Source: Hahella sp. HNIBRBA332
GTDB taxonomy: Bacteria > Pseudomonadota > Gammaproteobacteria > Pseudomonadales > Oleiphilaceae
DNA: 64,000 nt
Direction of reading: 5' to 3'
Assembly: GCF_030719035.1 (NCBI RefSeq)
Contig: NZ_CP132203.1
Coordinates: 4,606,501-4,670,500 of the forward strand
Position numbers and translations under genes: made by a program. A model generated the notes under the pieces. It searched no databases. It saw only the letters and a program-made list of their open reading frames with translations, and was not told where the DNA came from. Below, piece after piece: positions 18,299-27,256 of the stretch (position 1 is its first letter; the number at the start of each line of letters is the position of its first letter).

Positions 18299-19270
18299 TT
18301 GGCGATGTGATTGCAGGCGCGAATAAACCGCCTGCAAGGCAAGCCTCAGGACCGGGTAGTGTTGTTCAAGCTGCGCATCCAGACGTTTTAGCTCGTCCCT
18401 CGCATCTCGCGGTTCATACGTAGAAGCGCCTTTTGAATAGAGCCTGGACGCTCCCGACATATCCTGCTCTATGCCTGGATACGACTCCAAGCCGAAATGC
18501 TCAGCCAGCGACGCTGAGGCGCCCGCGATAAATTCATACCCCATCACCCGCACTGACGTATCAGACGCCAACGCCGCCAGCATCGCCTGGGCGAATCCCA
18601 AGTAGGTCCCGGCAGCGGCGCCCAGCAGTTTAACATCCGCCGGTTGAACCTCTGATTGTTGCGACGCCAACAAGGATGCATCCGGCAATAGCTCCGCGTT
18701 AGCGCCGGTAAATGGCGGTGGCGGCCAGTCTGCGGTGAGCCATTTGGGCGTTCCCCGCAACAGCGACTCCAGCACAGATAGATAATCGCGATACAGGCAC
18801 AGCGACGGACAGTTAAATGCGCGCTGATAGAGATCAATATGCATCAGGTTCCAGGAAGACAACTTGATCACCAAGCGCCGCCCTGTCTCCGCCGCCCATT
18901 GCGCCCAGAGGCCAACGCAACGGCGCAGCGCGTCTACTTTGCGCGAAGAGGTCAGCTGTTGATGACGTACAATCTGGTTCAATAGAAACGGCTCCCCCAG
19001 CACCAACGCCTGCGGATGCTGCTTCAACATCTGACACGCCAGGGTGGAGCCACATCGGCTGGTATGAAAAATCAGGCCCGCAGGCGGCGTCTCTACGCCC
19101 TCCCCGTTCAGCAGTTCCTCAAAGTGGGTCAACCCGGCGCATTGCTGCTCTTGCGGCAGCGCCTCCACCGCCTCATGAAAAAATCCCGGCCGCAGCTCCA
19201 GCTGGTCGGGATTGATCCAGCGTAACAGCAGACGCTCGTTCACCGTGGTCAGTTCATAGGGAATCAGCAT
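18287..19270 (-). CDS. Sulfotransferase-family protein
   Basis: The protein has 327 residues from ATG 19270; the frame also opens at GTG 19276, but AGG sits at proper spacing before the ATG. The block LIFHTSRCGSTLACQMLKQHP (from about residue 66) is the P-loop-like 5'-phosphosulfate-binding motif of PAPS-dependent sulfotransferases, and LGEPFLLNQIV follows. The C-terminal half carries conserved-looking YEPRDARDEL and ends in amphipathic helices. No signal peptide is seen, so it is cytoplasmic, where PAPS is available. The acceptor is unknown. Its 3' end overlaps the converging B2-like gene by 12 bases, so each gene's read-through is antisense to the other. Because they converge, they are not one operon. 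Confidence 0.75.
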   Translation of the reverse strand: MLIPYELTTVNERLLLRWINPDQLELRPGFFHEAVEALPQEQQCAGLTHFEELLNGEGVETPPAGLIFHTSRCGSTLACQMLKQHPQALVLGEPFLLNQIVRHQQLTSSRKVDALRRCVGLWAQWAAETGRRLVIKLSSWNLMHIDLYQRAFNCPSLCLYRDYLSVLESLLRGTPKWLTADWPPPPFTGANAELLPDASLLASQQSEVQPADVKLLGAAAGTYLGFAQAMLAALASDTSVRVMGYEFIAGASASLAEHFGLESYPGIEQDMSGASRLYSKGASTYEPRDARDELKRLDAQLEQHYPVLRLALQAVYSRLQSHRQLLG

Positions 19271-19350
19271 CGACACCTATCCTTGCTCGCTTTTGACAAC
19301 CCCATGGATATTAACGGGTTCCTCCCTACAGGATCGAGACTCTCGCTCTT

Positions 19351-20055
19351 CTAAGCCTGCATTTTCATATCAAACACCAGCACTTCCGCATTGTCCGCGT
19401 TGGCGAAGGTGAGCTGACTGACGTTTTCCAGCGCCGCGCCATCGCCTCCCGTCAACGCTTCCCCGTTCAGCTCCACATTCCCTTTGACGACCTGCACCCA
19501 CACGCCTCGCTGCGGGTCGATATCCAGAGACACAGACTCTGCGCCATTAAGACGGGCGGCGTACAGGTTAACGTCCTGGTGGATCGTCACCGAGTCCTGC
19601 GCGCCATCGCGACTGCCGATCAGACGAAAAACGCCGGTCATGGATTCCGGCGCAAACGCCTTTTGCTCGTATCCCGGTTTGAGTCCTTTTTGCTCCGGGT
19701 AAATCCAGATTTGCAGGAATTCCACGCCCTCTGTCCGCGAATGATTGTATTCGCTATGACGAATGCCGGTTCCCGCAGTCATCCGTTGCAGCTCTCCCGG
19801 GACGATAACAGAGCCGTTGCCGATGCTGTCTTTGTGTTCCAACGCGCCGGACACGACATAGGAAATGATCTCCATATCGCTGTGCCCATGCGTATCGAAG
19901 CCTGCGCCCGGCGTCACTTGATCCTGATTGATCACACGCAGAGGACCAAAGCCCATATGCGCAGGGTCGAAGTAATGTCCAAACGAAAACGTATGCTTTG
20001 AGTGCAGCCAACCGAAATTGGCGACGCCACGCTCGTGTGATCTGCGAATATTCAT
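19351..20055 (-). CDS. Pirin-family protein (YhhW-like bicupin)
   Basis: The protein has 234 residues. ATG 20055 is preceded by a strong AGGAGGAG; the frame is open to 20115, but that longer start lacks such a site. The N-terminal cupin contains FSFGHYFDPAHMGFGPLRVIN and the metal-binding pattern HGHSDMEIISYV with GTGIRHSEYNH, as in E. coli YhhW, which has quercetin dioxygenase activity in vitro. The second cupin is shorter. Pirins are cytosolic non-heme iron proteins whose physiological substrate is often unknown. It is transcribed divergently from a LysR regulator at 20265, the usual arrangement for a regulator and its target. The shared 210-base region holds tandem direct repeats. Confidence 0.88.
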   Translation of the reverse strand: MNIRRSHERGVANFGWLHSKHTFSFGHYFDPAHMGFGPLRVINQDQVTPGAGFDTHGHSDMEIISYVVSGALEHKDSIGNGSVIVPGELQRMTAGTGIRHSEYNHSRTEGVEFLQIWIYPEQKGLKPGYEQKAFAPESMTGVFRLIGSRDGAQDSVTIHQDVNLYAARLNGAESVSLDIDPQRGVWVQVVKGNVELNGEALTGGDGAALENVSQLTFANADNAEVLVFDMKMQA

Positions 20056-20160
20056 ACTGTCTCCTCCTGTATTCGTTGTATGGAGACAGTTTAAACCTCC
20101 CATATTCGTAAACAATTAGTCAGAATTGAGCCATAGTGTCGCTATATATGCGACAATTTT

Positions 20161-20217
20161 TAAATACTTGAGCACGTACGCCAATATTTATGCGCGCACA
20201 CCAGTATTTGTACACGC
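20161..20217 (+). promoter_or_regulatory. Tandem 20-bp direct repeats between pirin and LysR genes
   Basis: Two abutting 20-mers at 20178-20197 and 20198-20217 share the pattern ACRCCARTATTTRTRCRCGC (15 of 20 identical). A more degenerate copy precedes them at 20161-20177. Repeats in phase with two helical turns, lying in the divergent regulator/target gap, look like an operator, most simply for the adjacent LysR protein. Confidence 0.4.
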
Positions 20218-20264
20218 AACACAAAGGCTGAACCGAAAACGTCAACGGAAATTGAGAGGAAGCC

Positions 20265-21179
20265 ATGGACAAACTCGCGGGGCTTACAGCCTTCGTAAAG
20301 GTGGCGGAAGCTGAGAGCTTCGCCAAGGCGGCGCGAGAGATGGGACTGTCGCGCTCGCAGGTGAATCGACAGGTGATTGCGCTGGAGGACGAACTGGGCG
20401 TCACCCTGCTGGCCCGCACGACGCGACAAGTCTCTCTCACCCCGACCGGGCAGGCGTTTTATCTGCGCGCAAAATCCATTCTTAACGATCTGCAGGAAGC
20501 GGAAACCGCCATTCAATCCGACCATGCGGAGCCGCAGGGAGATCTGAAAATCAACGCGCCCATGTCTTTCGGCACCTTGCATTTGAGTTCCTCCCTGGCG
20601 GACTTCATGACGCGCTATCCCAACATCCGCGTGCAACTGGTGTTGGACGACCGCTTCATCGATCCGGTGTCGGAAGGTTTCGACATTACGGTGAGAGTGG
20701 CGGAAACCCGCGAAGCGCCTTCGTTGATTGAACATACCATCGTCGAAGCAAAACGCCTGTTGTGCGCGTCTCCGGGATATCTGCAGCAGTATGGTCGCCC
20801 TCGCACCATCAAAGAACTCGCCAGCCGTCCTTGTCTGCATTACGGCAATCTCGCCTCCGGCTACACGTGGCGCCTGCGTCGCGGCGACGCCCCGGAAACC
20901 AGCGTACGGGTGAATGGCGTGCTGTGCTGCAATAACGCGGAAGCGCTGCGCGACGCAGCGGTAGCGGGGCTTGGCGTCGCCTTGTTGCCCACGTTTATCG
21001 CCGGCCCTGAGCTGCAAACGGGACGTCTGGTGAGCGTGCTGCCGGAGTATCAGGCGCCGCCGGTTTATCTGAGCCTGTTATACCCGCCTAACCGGCATTT
21101 GGCGGCCCGGGTTCGCGTTTTCGTCAAGTTCATGCAGGATCGTTTTGGCGATCCGCCCTATTGGGATCTGATTTCGTGA
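20265..21179 (+). CDS. LysR-family transcriptional regulator (divergent from pirin)
   Basis: The protein has 304 residues: an N-terminal winged HTH (FVKVAEAESFAKAAREMGLSR, then QVNRQVIALEDELGVTLLARTTRQVSLT) and a C-terminal periplasmic-binding-protein-like effector domain from about residue 90. GAGAGGAA precedes the ATG. The sequence belongs to the broad CrgA-like subgroup, whose members often control a divergent oxidoreductase or detoxification gene. Here the divergent neighbour is the pirin gene, which I infer to be the target. The effector is unknown. Confidence 0.88.
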   Translation: MDKLAGLTAFVKVAEAESFAKAAREMGLSRSQVNRQVIALEDELGVTLLARTTRQVSLTPTGQAFYLRAKSILNDLQEAETAIQSDHAEPQGDLKINAPMSFGTLHLSSSLADFMTRYPNIRVQLVLDDRFIDPVSEGFDITVRVAETREAPSLIEHTIVEAKRLLCASPGYLQQYGRPRTIKELASRPCLHYGNLASGYTWRLRRGDAPETSVRVNGVLCCNNAEALRDAAVAGLGVALLPTFIAGPELQTGRLVSVLPEYQAPPVYLSLLYPPNRHLAARVRVFVKFMQDRFGDPPYWDLIS

Positions 21180-21294
21180 CGATTCGCACAAGTTTCTGAA
21201 ATAAGCCCGCATTTTCTAGAAAAATTAAATAATTATGTAACATTATCCCTCTATCTTCCGCGCGACTTTCACAGGCAGGACAGAGAAAGGAATA

Positions 21295-23040
21295 ATGAAA
21301 AGAATAAGCAGACGCGACTTTATCAAAGTCACCGCCGCCGGCATGGGGGCGTTGGCGATATCCACTGGTCTGATGGGATGCAGCTCCGATGACGACGGCA
21401 ATGCGCCCTATCAGGTAACCTTCAGTCATGGCGTCGCCAGCGGCGACCCGCTCAGCGACCGCGTGATCATCTGGACCCGCGCCCTCCCCGACGACGCTGG
21501 CGCCGAGGTGTCGGTATCCTGGGAAGTGGCGGACGACGCCGGCTTCATCAACCTGCTCCACACCGGAACCACTCAGACCTCCGCCGCTCAGGACTTCACC
21601 GTCAAAGTAGACGTGTTGAACCTGCAACCCGGAGCGACTTATTACTACCGCTTCACCGCAAACGGCGCGACGTCTCCAGCGGGCGTCACCAAAACCTTAC
21701 CTACGGTCAGCCCGGAACAGGTGAAGTTCGCCGTGTTCTCCTGCGCCAACTATCCCGCCGGACACTTCAATGTATATGCGGAAGCGGCGTTACATGACGA
21801 CCTGGACGCCGTCATCCACCTGGGAGACTACATCTACGAATACGGCGCCGGCGGTTATGCGACGGAAGACGCCGCCGCCATCGGACGCACGTTGCCGGAC
21901 GACAACGCCAACGAAATCCTGACCCTCGCAGACTACCGTAAGCGCTATGCGCTATATCGCAGCGACGCCAACCTCCAGGCGCTGCACCGCAAAACCCCAT
22001 TCATCACCGTCTGGGATGACCACGAGATTGCTGACGACACCTGGAAGTCCGGCGCTAAAAACCACAGTGAGGGCGAAGGCGAGTTTGAGGACCGCAAAAT
22101 AGCGGCGCTGCAGGCTTACTTCGAATGGATGCCGATTCGGCCGGTTGTGGATGATAATCAGGAAATCATTTATCGCCAGTTCCAGTTCGGCGATCTGGTG
22201 TCCCTCTACATGCTCGACACCCGGGTCCTCGCACGCGACAAGCAACTGGACTATCTCGACTATCTGGATCCGGTCAGCGGCGCCTTCAACGCGCCTCAGT
22301 TCAGCGCAGACATCAGCGACGCCAACCGTACGCTGCTCGGCGCGGAACAGCGCAACTGGCTGCAGAACGCCATGGCCGCGTCCAACGCCACCTGGCAGGT
22401 GTTGGGCCAGCAAATTCTGATGGGACGCATGCTGCTGCCCGCGGAACTGCTGACGCAGCTGCTGGACCCAGACCCCAACACCATCCTGCCTGCTTTCGCC
22501 GAGCTGGCGAATATCAAGGGCCGTATCCTGATGGGCGACCCCAGCGTGACGGATGCGGAACGCGCAAGAGTGGAAACCGTACTGCCTTACAACCTGGACG
22601 CCTGGGACGGCTACGCTGCGGAACGGGAAGTGTTGTTTGAGACAGCGAAGGCCATGAACAAGAATCTGGTGGCGTTGGCGGGAGACACTCACAACGCCTG
22701 GGCCAGCGATCTGAAAACCCTGTCCGGCGACCATGTCGGCGTGGAGTTCGCCACCGCCTCGGTGTCCTCTCCCGGTCTGGAAACTTACCTTTCCCTGCCC
22801 GATGACGCGACCACGATTGCCCAGACCGAATTGGGCGTGACCACGCTGGTGAGCGATTTGCGGTATCTGAACGTCAATCAGCGCGGCTACCTGCTGACGA
22901 CATTCACTGCAGACGAAGCCAGGGCGGACTGGCGTTTCGTCGACACCGTGAAGAGCCCGACCTACCAAGTGGCCGCCGCGCGTTCCGTCAGTTATAAAAC
23001 ATTGCCGGGGCAAAATGACCGCAAGTTGATTGCAGTCTGA
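21295..23040 (+). CDS. phoD: Alkaline phosphatase D, Tat-exported lipoprotein
   Basis: The protein has 581 residues and hydrolyses phosphomonoesters or diesters outside the cytoplasm. The N-terminus has the twin-arginine motif RRDFIKV (6-12), a hydrophobic core and LMGCSS, so Cys29 is a plausible lipidation site: a Tat lipoprotein. A PhoD N-terminal domain (FSHGVASGDPLSDRVIIWTR) is followed by the metallophosphatase domain with its metal-binding blocks FSCANYP, HLGDYIYEYG, VWDDHEIADDTW and AGDTHNAWASDL. These fit the Fe/Ca site of PhoD enzymes. The start has AGAAAGGA upstream. It stands alone between a LysR gene on the same strand and one on the opposite strand. I could not find a convincing Pho box. 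Confidence 0.92.
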   Translation: MKRISRRDFIKVTAAGMGALAISTGLMGCSSDDDGNAPYQVTFSHGVASGDPLSDRVIIWTRALPDDAGAEVSVSWEVADDAGFINLLHTGTTQTSAAQDFTVKVDVLNLQPGATYYYRFTANGATSPAGVTKTLPTVSPEQVKFAVFSCANYPAGHFNVYAEAALHDDLDAVIHLGDYIYEYGAGGYATEDAAAIGRTLPDDNANEILTLADYRKRYALYRSDANLQALHRKTPFITVWDDHEIADDTWKSGAKNHSEGEGEFEDRKIAALQAYFEWMPIRPVVDDNQEIIYRQFQFGDLVSLYMLDTRVLARDKQLDYLDYLDPVSGAFNAPQFSADISDANRTLLGAEQRNWLQNAMAASNATWQVLGQQILMGRMLLPAELLTQLLDPDPNTILPAFAELANIKGRILMGDPSVTDAERARVETVLPYNLDAWDGYAAEREVLFETAKAMNKNLVALAGDTHNAWASDLKTLSGDHVGVEFATASVSSPGLETYLSLPDDATTIAQTELGVTTLVSDLRYLNVNQRGYLLTTFTADEARADWRFVDTVKSPTYQVAAARSVSYKTLPGQNDRKLIAV

Positions 23041-23048
23041 TGTATTAA

Positions 23049-23071
23049 TCAGGCCCTGTCTCCCGCGGCTA
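23049..23071 (+). repeat. Fragment of the dispersed multi-hairpin repeat
   Basis: These 23 bases are identical to 35992-36014 and 46566-46588, the centre of the full-length copies (TCAGGCCCTGTC through CCCGCGGCTA). The outer hairpins are missing. It lies between phoD and the converging LysR gene and is followed by an inverted repeat, GCCGGCCT/AGGCCGGC (23080-23098), that overlaps the LysR stop. Confidence 0.7.
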
Positions 23072-23086
23072 GCCGATACGCCGGCC

Positions 23087-24010
23087 TCACAGGCCGGCTT
23101 CGCTTGTTACGAACTCTCCCAGATAGTCCATAAACGCCTTTACGCAGGCTGGCGTGTACTTGCGGCTGGGGTAGATCATCTGTAGCCCCACTGCGCCCGC
23201 GTCTGCGCCATGCAGGCCGACGACCTGATCCGGCAACAGTTGGAGCAGTCGACCTTCCGTTATATCCCGGCTCACATCGCACCAGGATTTTAGCGCGATA
23301 CCCAGACCCGCCAACGCCCATTGGCGGATCAGTGCGCCATCGTTGCTCGCCAGAAAAGCCTCCACGGTTAGCGTTCGCCAGCCTGAGTCGGACTGAAAGC
23401 GCCACTCCGCCAACATTTCGCCAAAGCGAGTCATCACCAGACAGCGATGCCCCAGCAGGTCTTCCGGCGTTTGAGGCAAACCAAATGACTCAACATAAGC
23501 CGGCGACGCGCAAAGCACGCGACGATTGTCAGCCACGAGTGGGCGTACAATGAGATTACTGTCCGGCAGATTGCCGTAACGAATGGCGAGATCAAAGCCT
23601 TCTTCAATCAAATTCACCACCCCGTCATGCAAATGCAAAGCGGGTCGCACCTGGGGATGCAGGCTGACAAACTGCGCCAAAGCCGGGGCCACATACTGCC
23701 GGCCAAAATCCGAGGTGGCGGTGACGCGCAGCGAGCCGCGCAGCTCTCCCTCTTTCTCCAGCAGAACCGCTTCCGCCTGCGCCATTTCCGCGACGACCCG
23801 CTGACCGGCTTCGTAAAAGCGCGCGCCCGCCTCGGTCAATGCAATGCTACGAGTGCTGCGCTGCAGTAAACGGGTCTGGTAACGGGCCTCCAGCGCATTC
23901 ATGCGCGCCGTCATACTCGCCGGCGACAGGCCCACTTCCCGCCCGGCCGCCGCCAGTCCGCCTGCGCGCACCACTCTGACAAACAGCTCAATGTCGTCAA
24001 TCTTGCTCAT
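23087..24010 (-). CDS. LysR-family regulator (divergent from VOC/ene-reductase operon)
   Basis: The protein has 307 residues with an HTH at the N-terminus (FVRVVRAGGLAAAGREVGLSP, then SMTARMNALEARYQTRLLQRST) and an effector domain with the VNLIEEGFDLAIRYGNLPDSN stretch typical of CrgA-type LysR proteins. It is transcribed away from the glyoxalase-like/old-yellow-enzyme pair starting at 24117. The 106-base gap is AT-rich and has room for one shared operator. I infer control of that operon, probably by an electrophile. The stop codon lies inside an inverted repeat that could serve as its terminator. Confidence 0.88.
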   Translation of the reverse strand: MSKIDDIELFVRVVRAGGLAAAGREVGLSPASMTARMNALEARYQTRLLQRSTRSIALTEAGARFYEAGQRVVAEMAQAEAVLLEKEGELRGSLRVTATSDFGRQYVAPALAQFVSLHPQVRPALHLHDGVVNLIEEGFDLAIRYGNLPDSNLIVRPLVADNRRVLCASPAYVESFGLPQTPEDLLGHRCLVMTRFGEMLAEWRFQSDSGWRTLTVEAFLASNDGALIRQWALAGLGIALKSWCDVSRDITEGRLLQLLPDQVVGLHGADAGAVGLQMIYPSRKYTPACVKAFMDYLGEFVTSEAGL

Positions 24011-24116
24011 ATTATTCAGTCTTTACGAAAACAGATTACACATAAACGGTGATTATCAACTTTTTCTATAAGCATTAGGCTGCATTACATCAGCTTCCGT
24101 CAACAGAGTGACTCCC

Positions 24117-24527
24117 ATGTATATCAATCATGTTCTGATTCGCAGCAAAGACCTGACGGCCATGACGACGTTTCTCGTAGAGGTCATCGGACTCAGGAAC
24201 GGCGACCGTCCCGGCTTCCGCTTCCCCGGCGCCTGGCTGTACAGCGACGACCGCCCCATCGTTCATTTGGTCGGCGCGGATGCGTCGGACGAAGAGCAGG
24301 CCGCCTATCTTGGCGATAACACGCTGGAAGGACGCGGCGCAGTTGATCATGTGGCGCTGGCGGGCGCCGATTACGAGCAACTCTTATCCCGTTTACGGCA
24401 TCACGGCGCGACTTATAGCGAGCGCACCGTGCCCGCTTCACGAGAACATCAGGTTTTTGTGGAAGGTCCGGAGGGACTGAAGCTGGAACTGTTGTTCGCC
24501 GAAGACAAAACCCCTTACCCCTCTTGA
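24117..24527 (+). CDS. VOC-superfamily (glyoxalase/dioxygenase-like) protein
   Basis: The protein has 136 residues from ATG 24117; the frame opens at GTG 24108. It has the two beta-alpha-beta-beta-beta modules of vicinal-oxygen-chelate proteins, with likely metal ligands in YINHVLIRS (His), GRGAVDHVALAG (His) and the terminal LKLELLFAED (Glu). The substrate is not predictable from sequence. The next gene, an old yellow enzyme, starts 13 bases downstream, so the pair forms an operon, probably in detoxification of electrophilic carbonyls. The divergent LysR gene is the probable regulator. Confidence 0.82.
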   Translation: MYINHVLIRSKDLTAMTTFLVEVIGLRNGDRPGFRFPGAWLYSDDRPIVHLVGADASDEEQAAYLGDNTLEGRGAVDHVALAGADYEQLLSRLRHHGATYSERTVPASREHQVFVEGPEGLKLELLFAEDKTPYPS

Positions 24528-24540
24528 GCGGAGTATTCCC

Positions 24541-25647
24541 ATGCATTATCCATTACTGTTTAACCCGGGCGTTATTGGCGCACTGGACATCCCCAATCGC
24601 ATTGTCATGGCGCCGATGACCCGCGCCCGCACCGAACAGCCTGAAGACGCGCCTCGCGATCTCATGGCGGTCTATTACGCCCAGCGGGCGCAAGCTGGAC
24701 TCATCGTCAGCGAAGCCACGCAGATTTCCGCACAGGGCAAAGGCTACTCCTTCACGCCCGGGATCTACACCAACGCACAGATCGCCGGCTGGCGCAAAGT
24801 CACGGATGCCGTCCATGCCGTTGGCGGACGGATTTTTTGCCAGCTCTGGCATGTCGGCAGAATGTCCCACGCCTCATTGCATGAGGACGGCAAGCCGGTT
24901 GCGCCTTCCGCCATCGCGCCTGACGCCAAAGTCTGGATCGTGGGTGAGGACGGAGTGGGACAGATGCTGGATTGCCCCACTCCGCGCGCCCTCAGTCAGG
25001 CGGACATCCAGGCGATTATTCGGGACTATCGGCAGGCGGCGCTTAACGCCATGGAGGCGGGATTTGATGGCGTTGAGATTCACGGCGCCAATGGTTATTT
25101 GATCGACCAGTTCCTGCGCGCCACCGCCAACCAGCGCGACGATGACTATGGCGGCAGCCTCGACAAGCGAATCCGTTTCGTGCAGGAGGTGGCGCGTACT
25201 GTGTGCGACGCCATCGGCTCGCATCGGGTCGGCATCCGCCTATCACCGTTCATTACCCAAAGAGGCATGGACGACCCGGAAGCGCCTGGGGCCATCCTGA
25301 CGGCGGCGAAAACCTTCGACGAACTAGGCATGGCGTACATTCACCTGGCGGAAGCGGACTGGGACGACGCCCCGCCCGTACCGGACAGTTTTCGCCGCCA
25401 ATTGCGTGAAACCTTCAGCGGCGCGGTGATCGTGGCGGGCAATTACAACGCCGATAAAGCCAACGCGATCCTCAAGGCGGGCTACGCCGACTATGTCGCC
25501 TTCGGACGCATGTTCCTGGCCAATCCGGACCTGCCCTACCGCCTGCAACACAATCTGGAGCTGAACGCCATCAGCGATCCCGCCACCTTGTTCGGCGGCG
25601 ATGCGGCGGGATATACGGACTACCCCGCCTATAGCGGCGGCGCGTAA
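24541..25647 (+). CDS. Old yellow enzyme family alkene reductase (NemA-like)
   Basis: The protein has 368 residues forming an FMN TIM barrel. NPGVIGALDIPNRIVMAPMTRAR at the N-terminus, HGANGYLIDQFLRATANQR in the middle (FMN and substrate contacts), YGGSLDKRIRF and the C-terminal phosphate-binding VAFGRMFLANPDLPYRL are hallmarks of the NemA/OYE class. The enzyme reduces activated C=C bonds (N-ethylmaleimide, enones) and often nitro compounds with NADPH. GAGCGGAG precedes the start. The full family length is present. Its partner is the VOC protein immediately upstream. The symbol nemA is plausible, but the subfamily is broad. Confidence 0.92.
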   Translation: MHYPLLFNPGVIGALDIPNRIVMAPMTRARTEQPEDAPRDLMAVYYAQRAQAGLIVSEATQISAQGKGYSFTPGIYTNAQIAGWRKVTDAVHAVGGRIFCQLWHVGRMSHASLHEDGKPVAPSAIAPDAKVWIVGEDGVGQMLDCPTPRALSQADIQAIIRDYRQAALNAMEAGFDGVEIHGANGYLIDQFLRATANQRDDDYGGSLDKRIRFVQEVARTVCDAIGSHRVGIRLSPFITQRGMDDPEAPGAILTAAKTFDELGMAYIHLAEADWDDAPPVPDSFRRQLRETFSGAVIVAGNYNADKANAILKAGYADYVAFGRMFLANPDLPYRLQHNLELNAISDPATLFGGDAAGYTDYPAYSGGA

Positions 25648-25699
25648 GTAACATGGAGCTTAATGGGTTGAAAAACGGTTAATCATAGAGTTGAGAGAA

Positions 25700-25721
25700 A
25701 ACAGGCCGCCACCGGCCTGTT
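25700..25721 (+). terminator. Probable terminator after the ene-reductase gene
   Basis: AACAGGCC (25700-25707) pairs with GGCCTGTT (25714-25721) around a six-base loop; the tail is short on U (TATCC). It lies about 55 bases after the OYE stop. G+C content drops sharply just beyond it, so it also marks the left edge of the AT-rich three-gene island. Confidence 0.5.
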
Positions 25722-25997
25722 TATCCTGGAAAGTGAGCTTAGTTTGGGCTCAATTGAACATCCAGCACGCCGGTACAGGCATGAATCTCATACTCAGCAT
25801 CGTTAGAAGAGCGAGGCAAAATAGGGGTTTAGATAAATTTATAATAAATTCAGCACATTACGTCTATTTTACGCTGTAGACAGATTTTATACAGGTCTAA
25901 ATTGGTAACTAAGGGCAGACATCTATATACCTGAACATTGTTGGGCTTCTTTTTATCGTTTGCTACACTCTTCCATAGCAATAGCTCAGGTACCCAG

Positions 25998-26792
25998 ATG
26001 AAAAGGCTCGAACTCGATTTAATTACACCTCCACTCGTAGAGACCTCATTTTCTCTCCAGTTCTCCAGGCTAGAGAGCCTGCATACTGGCTTTAGGGGGC
26101 TTCTTTGGAGCGAGTATCGCCAAGATTTCCCTATAGTTAAAAGGCATCATGAGCTTTCACATGAAATTGAAAAATTTGGAATAATCCAAAGGGATACTCC
26201 TCAATTAAGGTTTAATACTGACGTACCAAACCCTCGTTTATACTTTATTTCACATAAAAGTGACAAAGTTATCCAATTGCAACAGGATCGCTTCATCTTC
26301 AACTGGCTCAAAAAAGGCAATAGCGAGTACCCGAGATTCCCGAAGTTAAAAGAAGAATACCTTGAACACTATACAAATTTCACAAAATTTCTAAAAAGAG
26401 AAAGCCTTGGAGAACCGGAAATTGATCAAGTTGAGCTAACCTATGTAAACCATATTGACGCAGATGGTTTGTCAGCTCAGGAAGTATTTGTCGGCATAGT
26501 TGAGAAACATACGAAAATTGAGAGTTTGGAGCTAGAGTCTTTCGCATTAAACCTCAAACACATTATTAGTCACAATGGTGAGCATATTGGTCGCATATAC
26601 ACCACAATCAGCACAGCTCAAAAGGAATCTAGTTGCGATACTTACTACTATCTAAAGTTTGTGGCGAGGGCAAATCCATTAGGCTCATCATTAAGCGATG
26701 TATTGCTTACGATGGATCTATTGAGCAGCACAATTAATCATAGCTTCAAGGCCATGATACGAGATGATTTATTAGAAAAATGGAGTAGGTAA
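25998..26792 (+). CDS. TIGR04255-like protein of unknown function
   Basis: The protein has 264 residues from ATG 25998 (an upstream ATG at 25938 would add 20). The opening MKRLELDLITPPLVETSFSLQF, the midsection QLQQDRFIFNWLKKGNSEYPRFPKL and the later IDQVELTYVNHID resemble the sporadically distributed TIGR04255 family. That assignment is from memory of the motif style. No signal peptide or membrane segment is present. The stop overlaps the next start as TAATG, so the genes are translationally coupled. The DNA is clearly AT-rich compared with both flanks, which suggests acquisition by transfer. The function is unknown. Such genes are often found in accessory cassettes. Confidence 0.7.
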   Translation: MKRLELDLITPPLVETSFSLQFSRLESLHTGFRGLLWSEYRQDFPIVKRHHELSHEIEKFGIIQRDTPQLRFNTDVPNPRLYFISHKSDKVIQLQQDRFIFNWLKKGNSEYPRFPKLKEEYLEHYTNFTKFLKRESLGEPEIDQVELTYVNHIDADGLSAQEVFVGIVEKHTKIESLELESFALNLKHIISHNGEHIGRIYTTISTAQKESSCDTYYYLKFVARANPLGSSLSDVLLTMDLLSSTINHSFKAMIRDDLLEKWSR

Positions 26793-27256
26793 TGACAAAT
26801 ATCATTCAATTTACAGATCCTTTCAGCAGAGGCTCTGCTATAAGTGAAGACAGCTACCCCATAGCAGTGAGTAAAGTTGCTAGCCAACTGGAAGCTCTCA
26901 CCTCACTCCAACCTAACTGGGATTCATATAATGCAAAGCCGCCTTCAACAAATGCCCTCTTAGGTGCTATACAGCTCGCAAGCTATACATTCCAAATCAC
27001 AACGCCAACGCCAGATGTATTCCCTACTCCAAATGGAAACATTCAGTTTGAATGGAGCATATGCAATTATGATATTGAAATAGAAATCGAGTCTGGAAGT
27101 AAGTGTATAGTTTCTTATATGGACTTAAATGCAGATAACGAATGGAAAGAGAAAACTCTCACAACCAACCTAGCCATGCTTACCAATCTAATTAAAGAGT
27201 TGACTAGAAGGTATGTGGATGAATTCGAATCTAAAAGTAGTGAAAACGTTGCCTGA
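26792..27256 (+). CDS. Unknown protein, second gene of the AT-rich triad
   Basis: The protein has 154 residues. The start ATG overlaps the preceding stop (TAATG) and has GGAG nearby. The N-terminal third contains LTSLQPNWDSYNAKPPSTNAL, followed by a beta-rich, acidic middle (YDIEIEIESGSKCIVSYMD). This Asn-Trp-Asp-Ser-Tyr block is familiar from small hypothetical proteins encoded beside TIGR04255 genes, but I know of no function. It appears soluble. The next gene overlaps its 3' end by about 38 bases, so all three are tightly coupled. Confidence 0.7.
   Translation: MTNIIQFTDPFSRGSAISEDSYPIAVSKVASQLEALTSLQPNWDSYNAKPPSTNALLGAIQLASYTFQITTPTPDVFPTPNGNIQFEWSICNYDIEIEIESGSKCIVSYMDLNADNEWKEKTLTTNLAMLTNLIKELTRRYVDEFESKSSENVA

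Noticed and set aside
21180..21294. Possible Pho box upstream of phoD
   Set aside because: No pair of CTGTCAT-like direct repeats at 11-base spacing could be found.
21952..23013. 353-codon minus-strand ORF within phoD
   Set aside because: Antisense shadow; the phoD frame has full-length family motifs and a good ribosome site.
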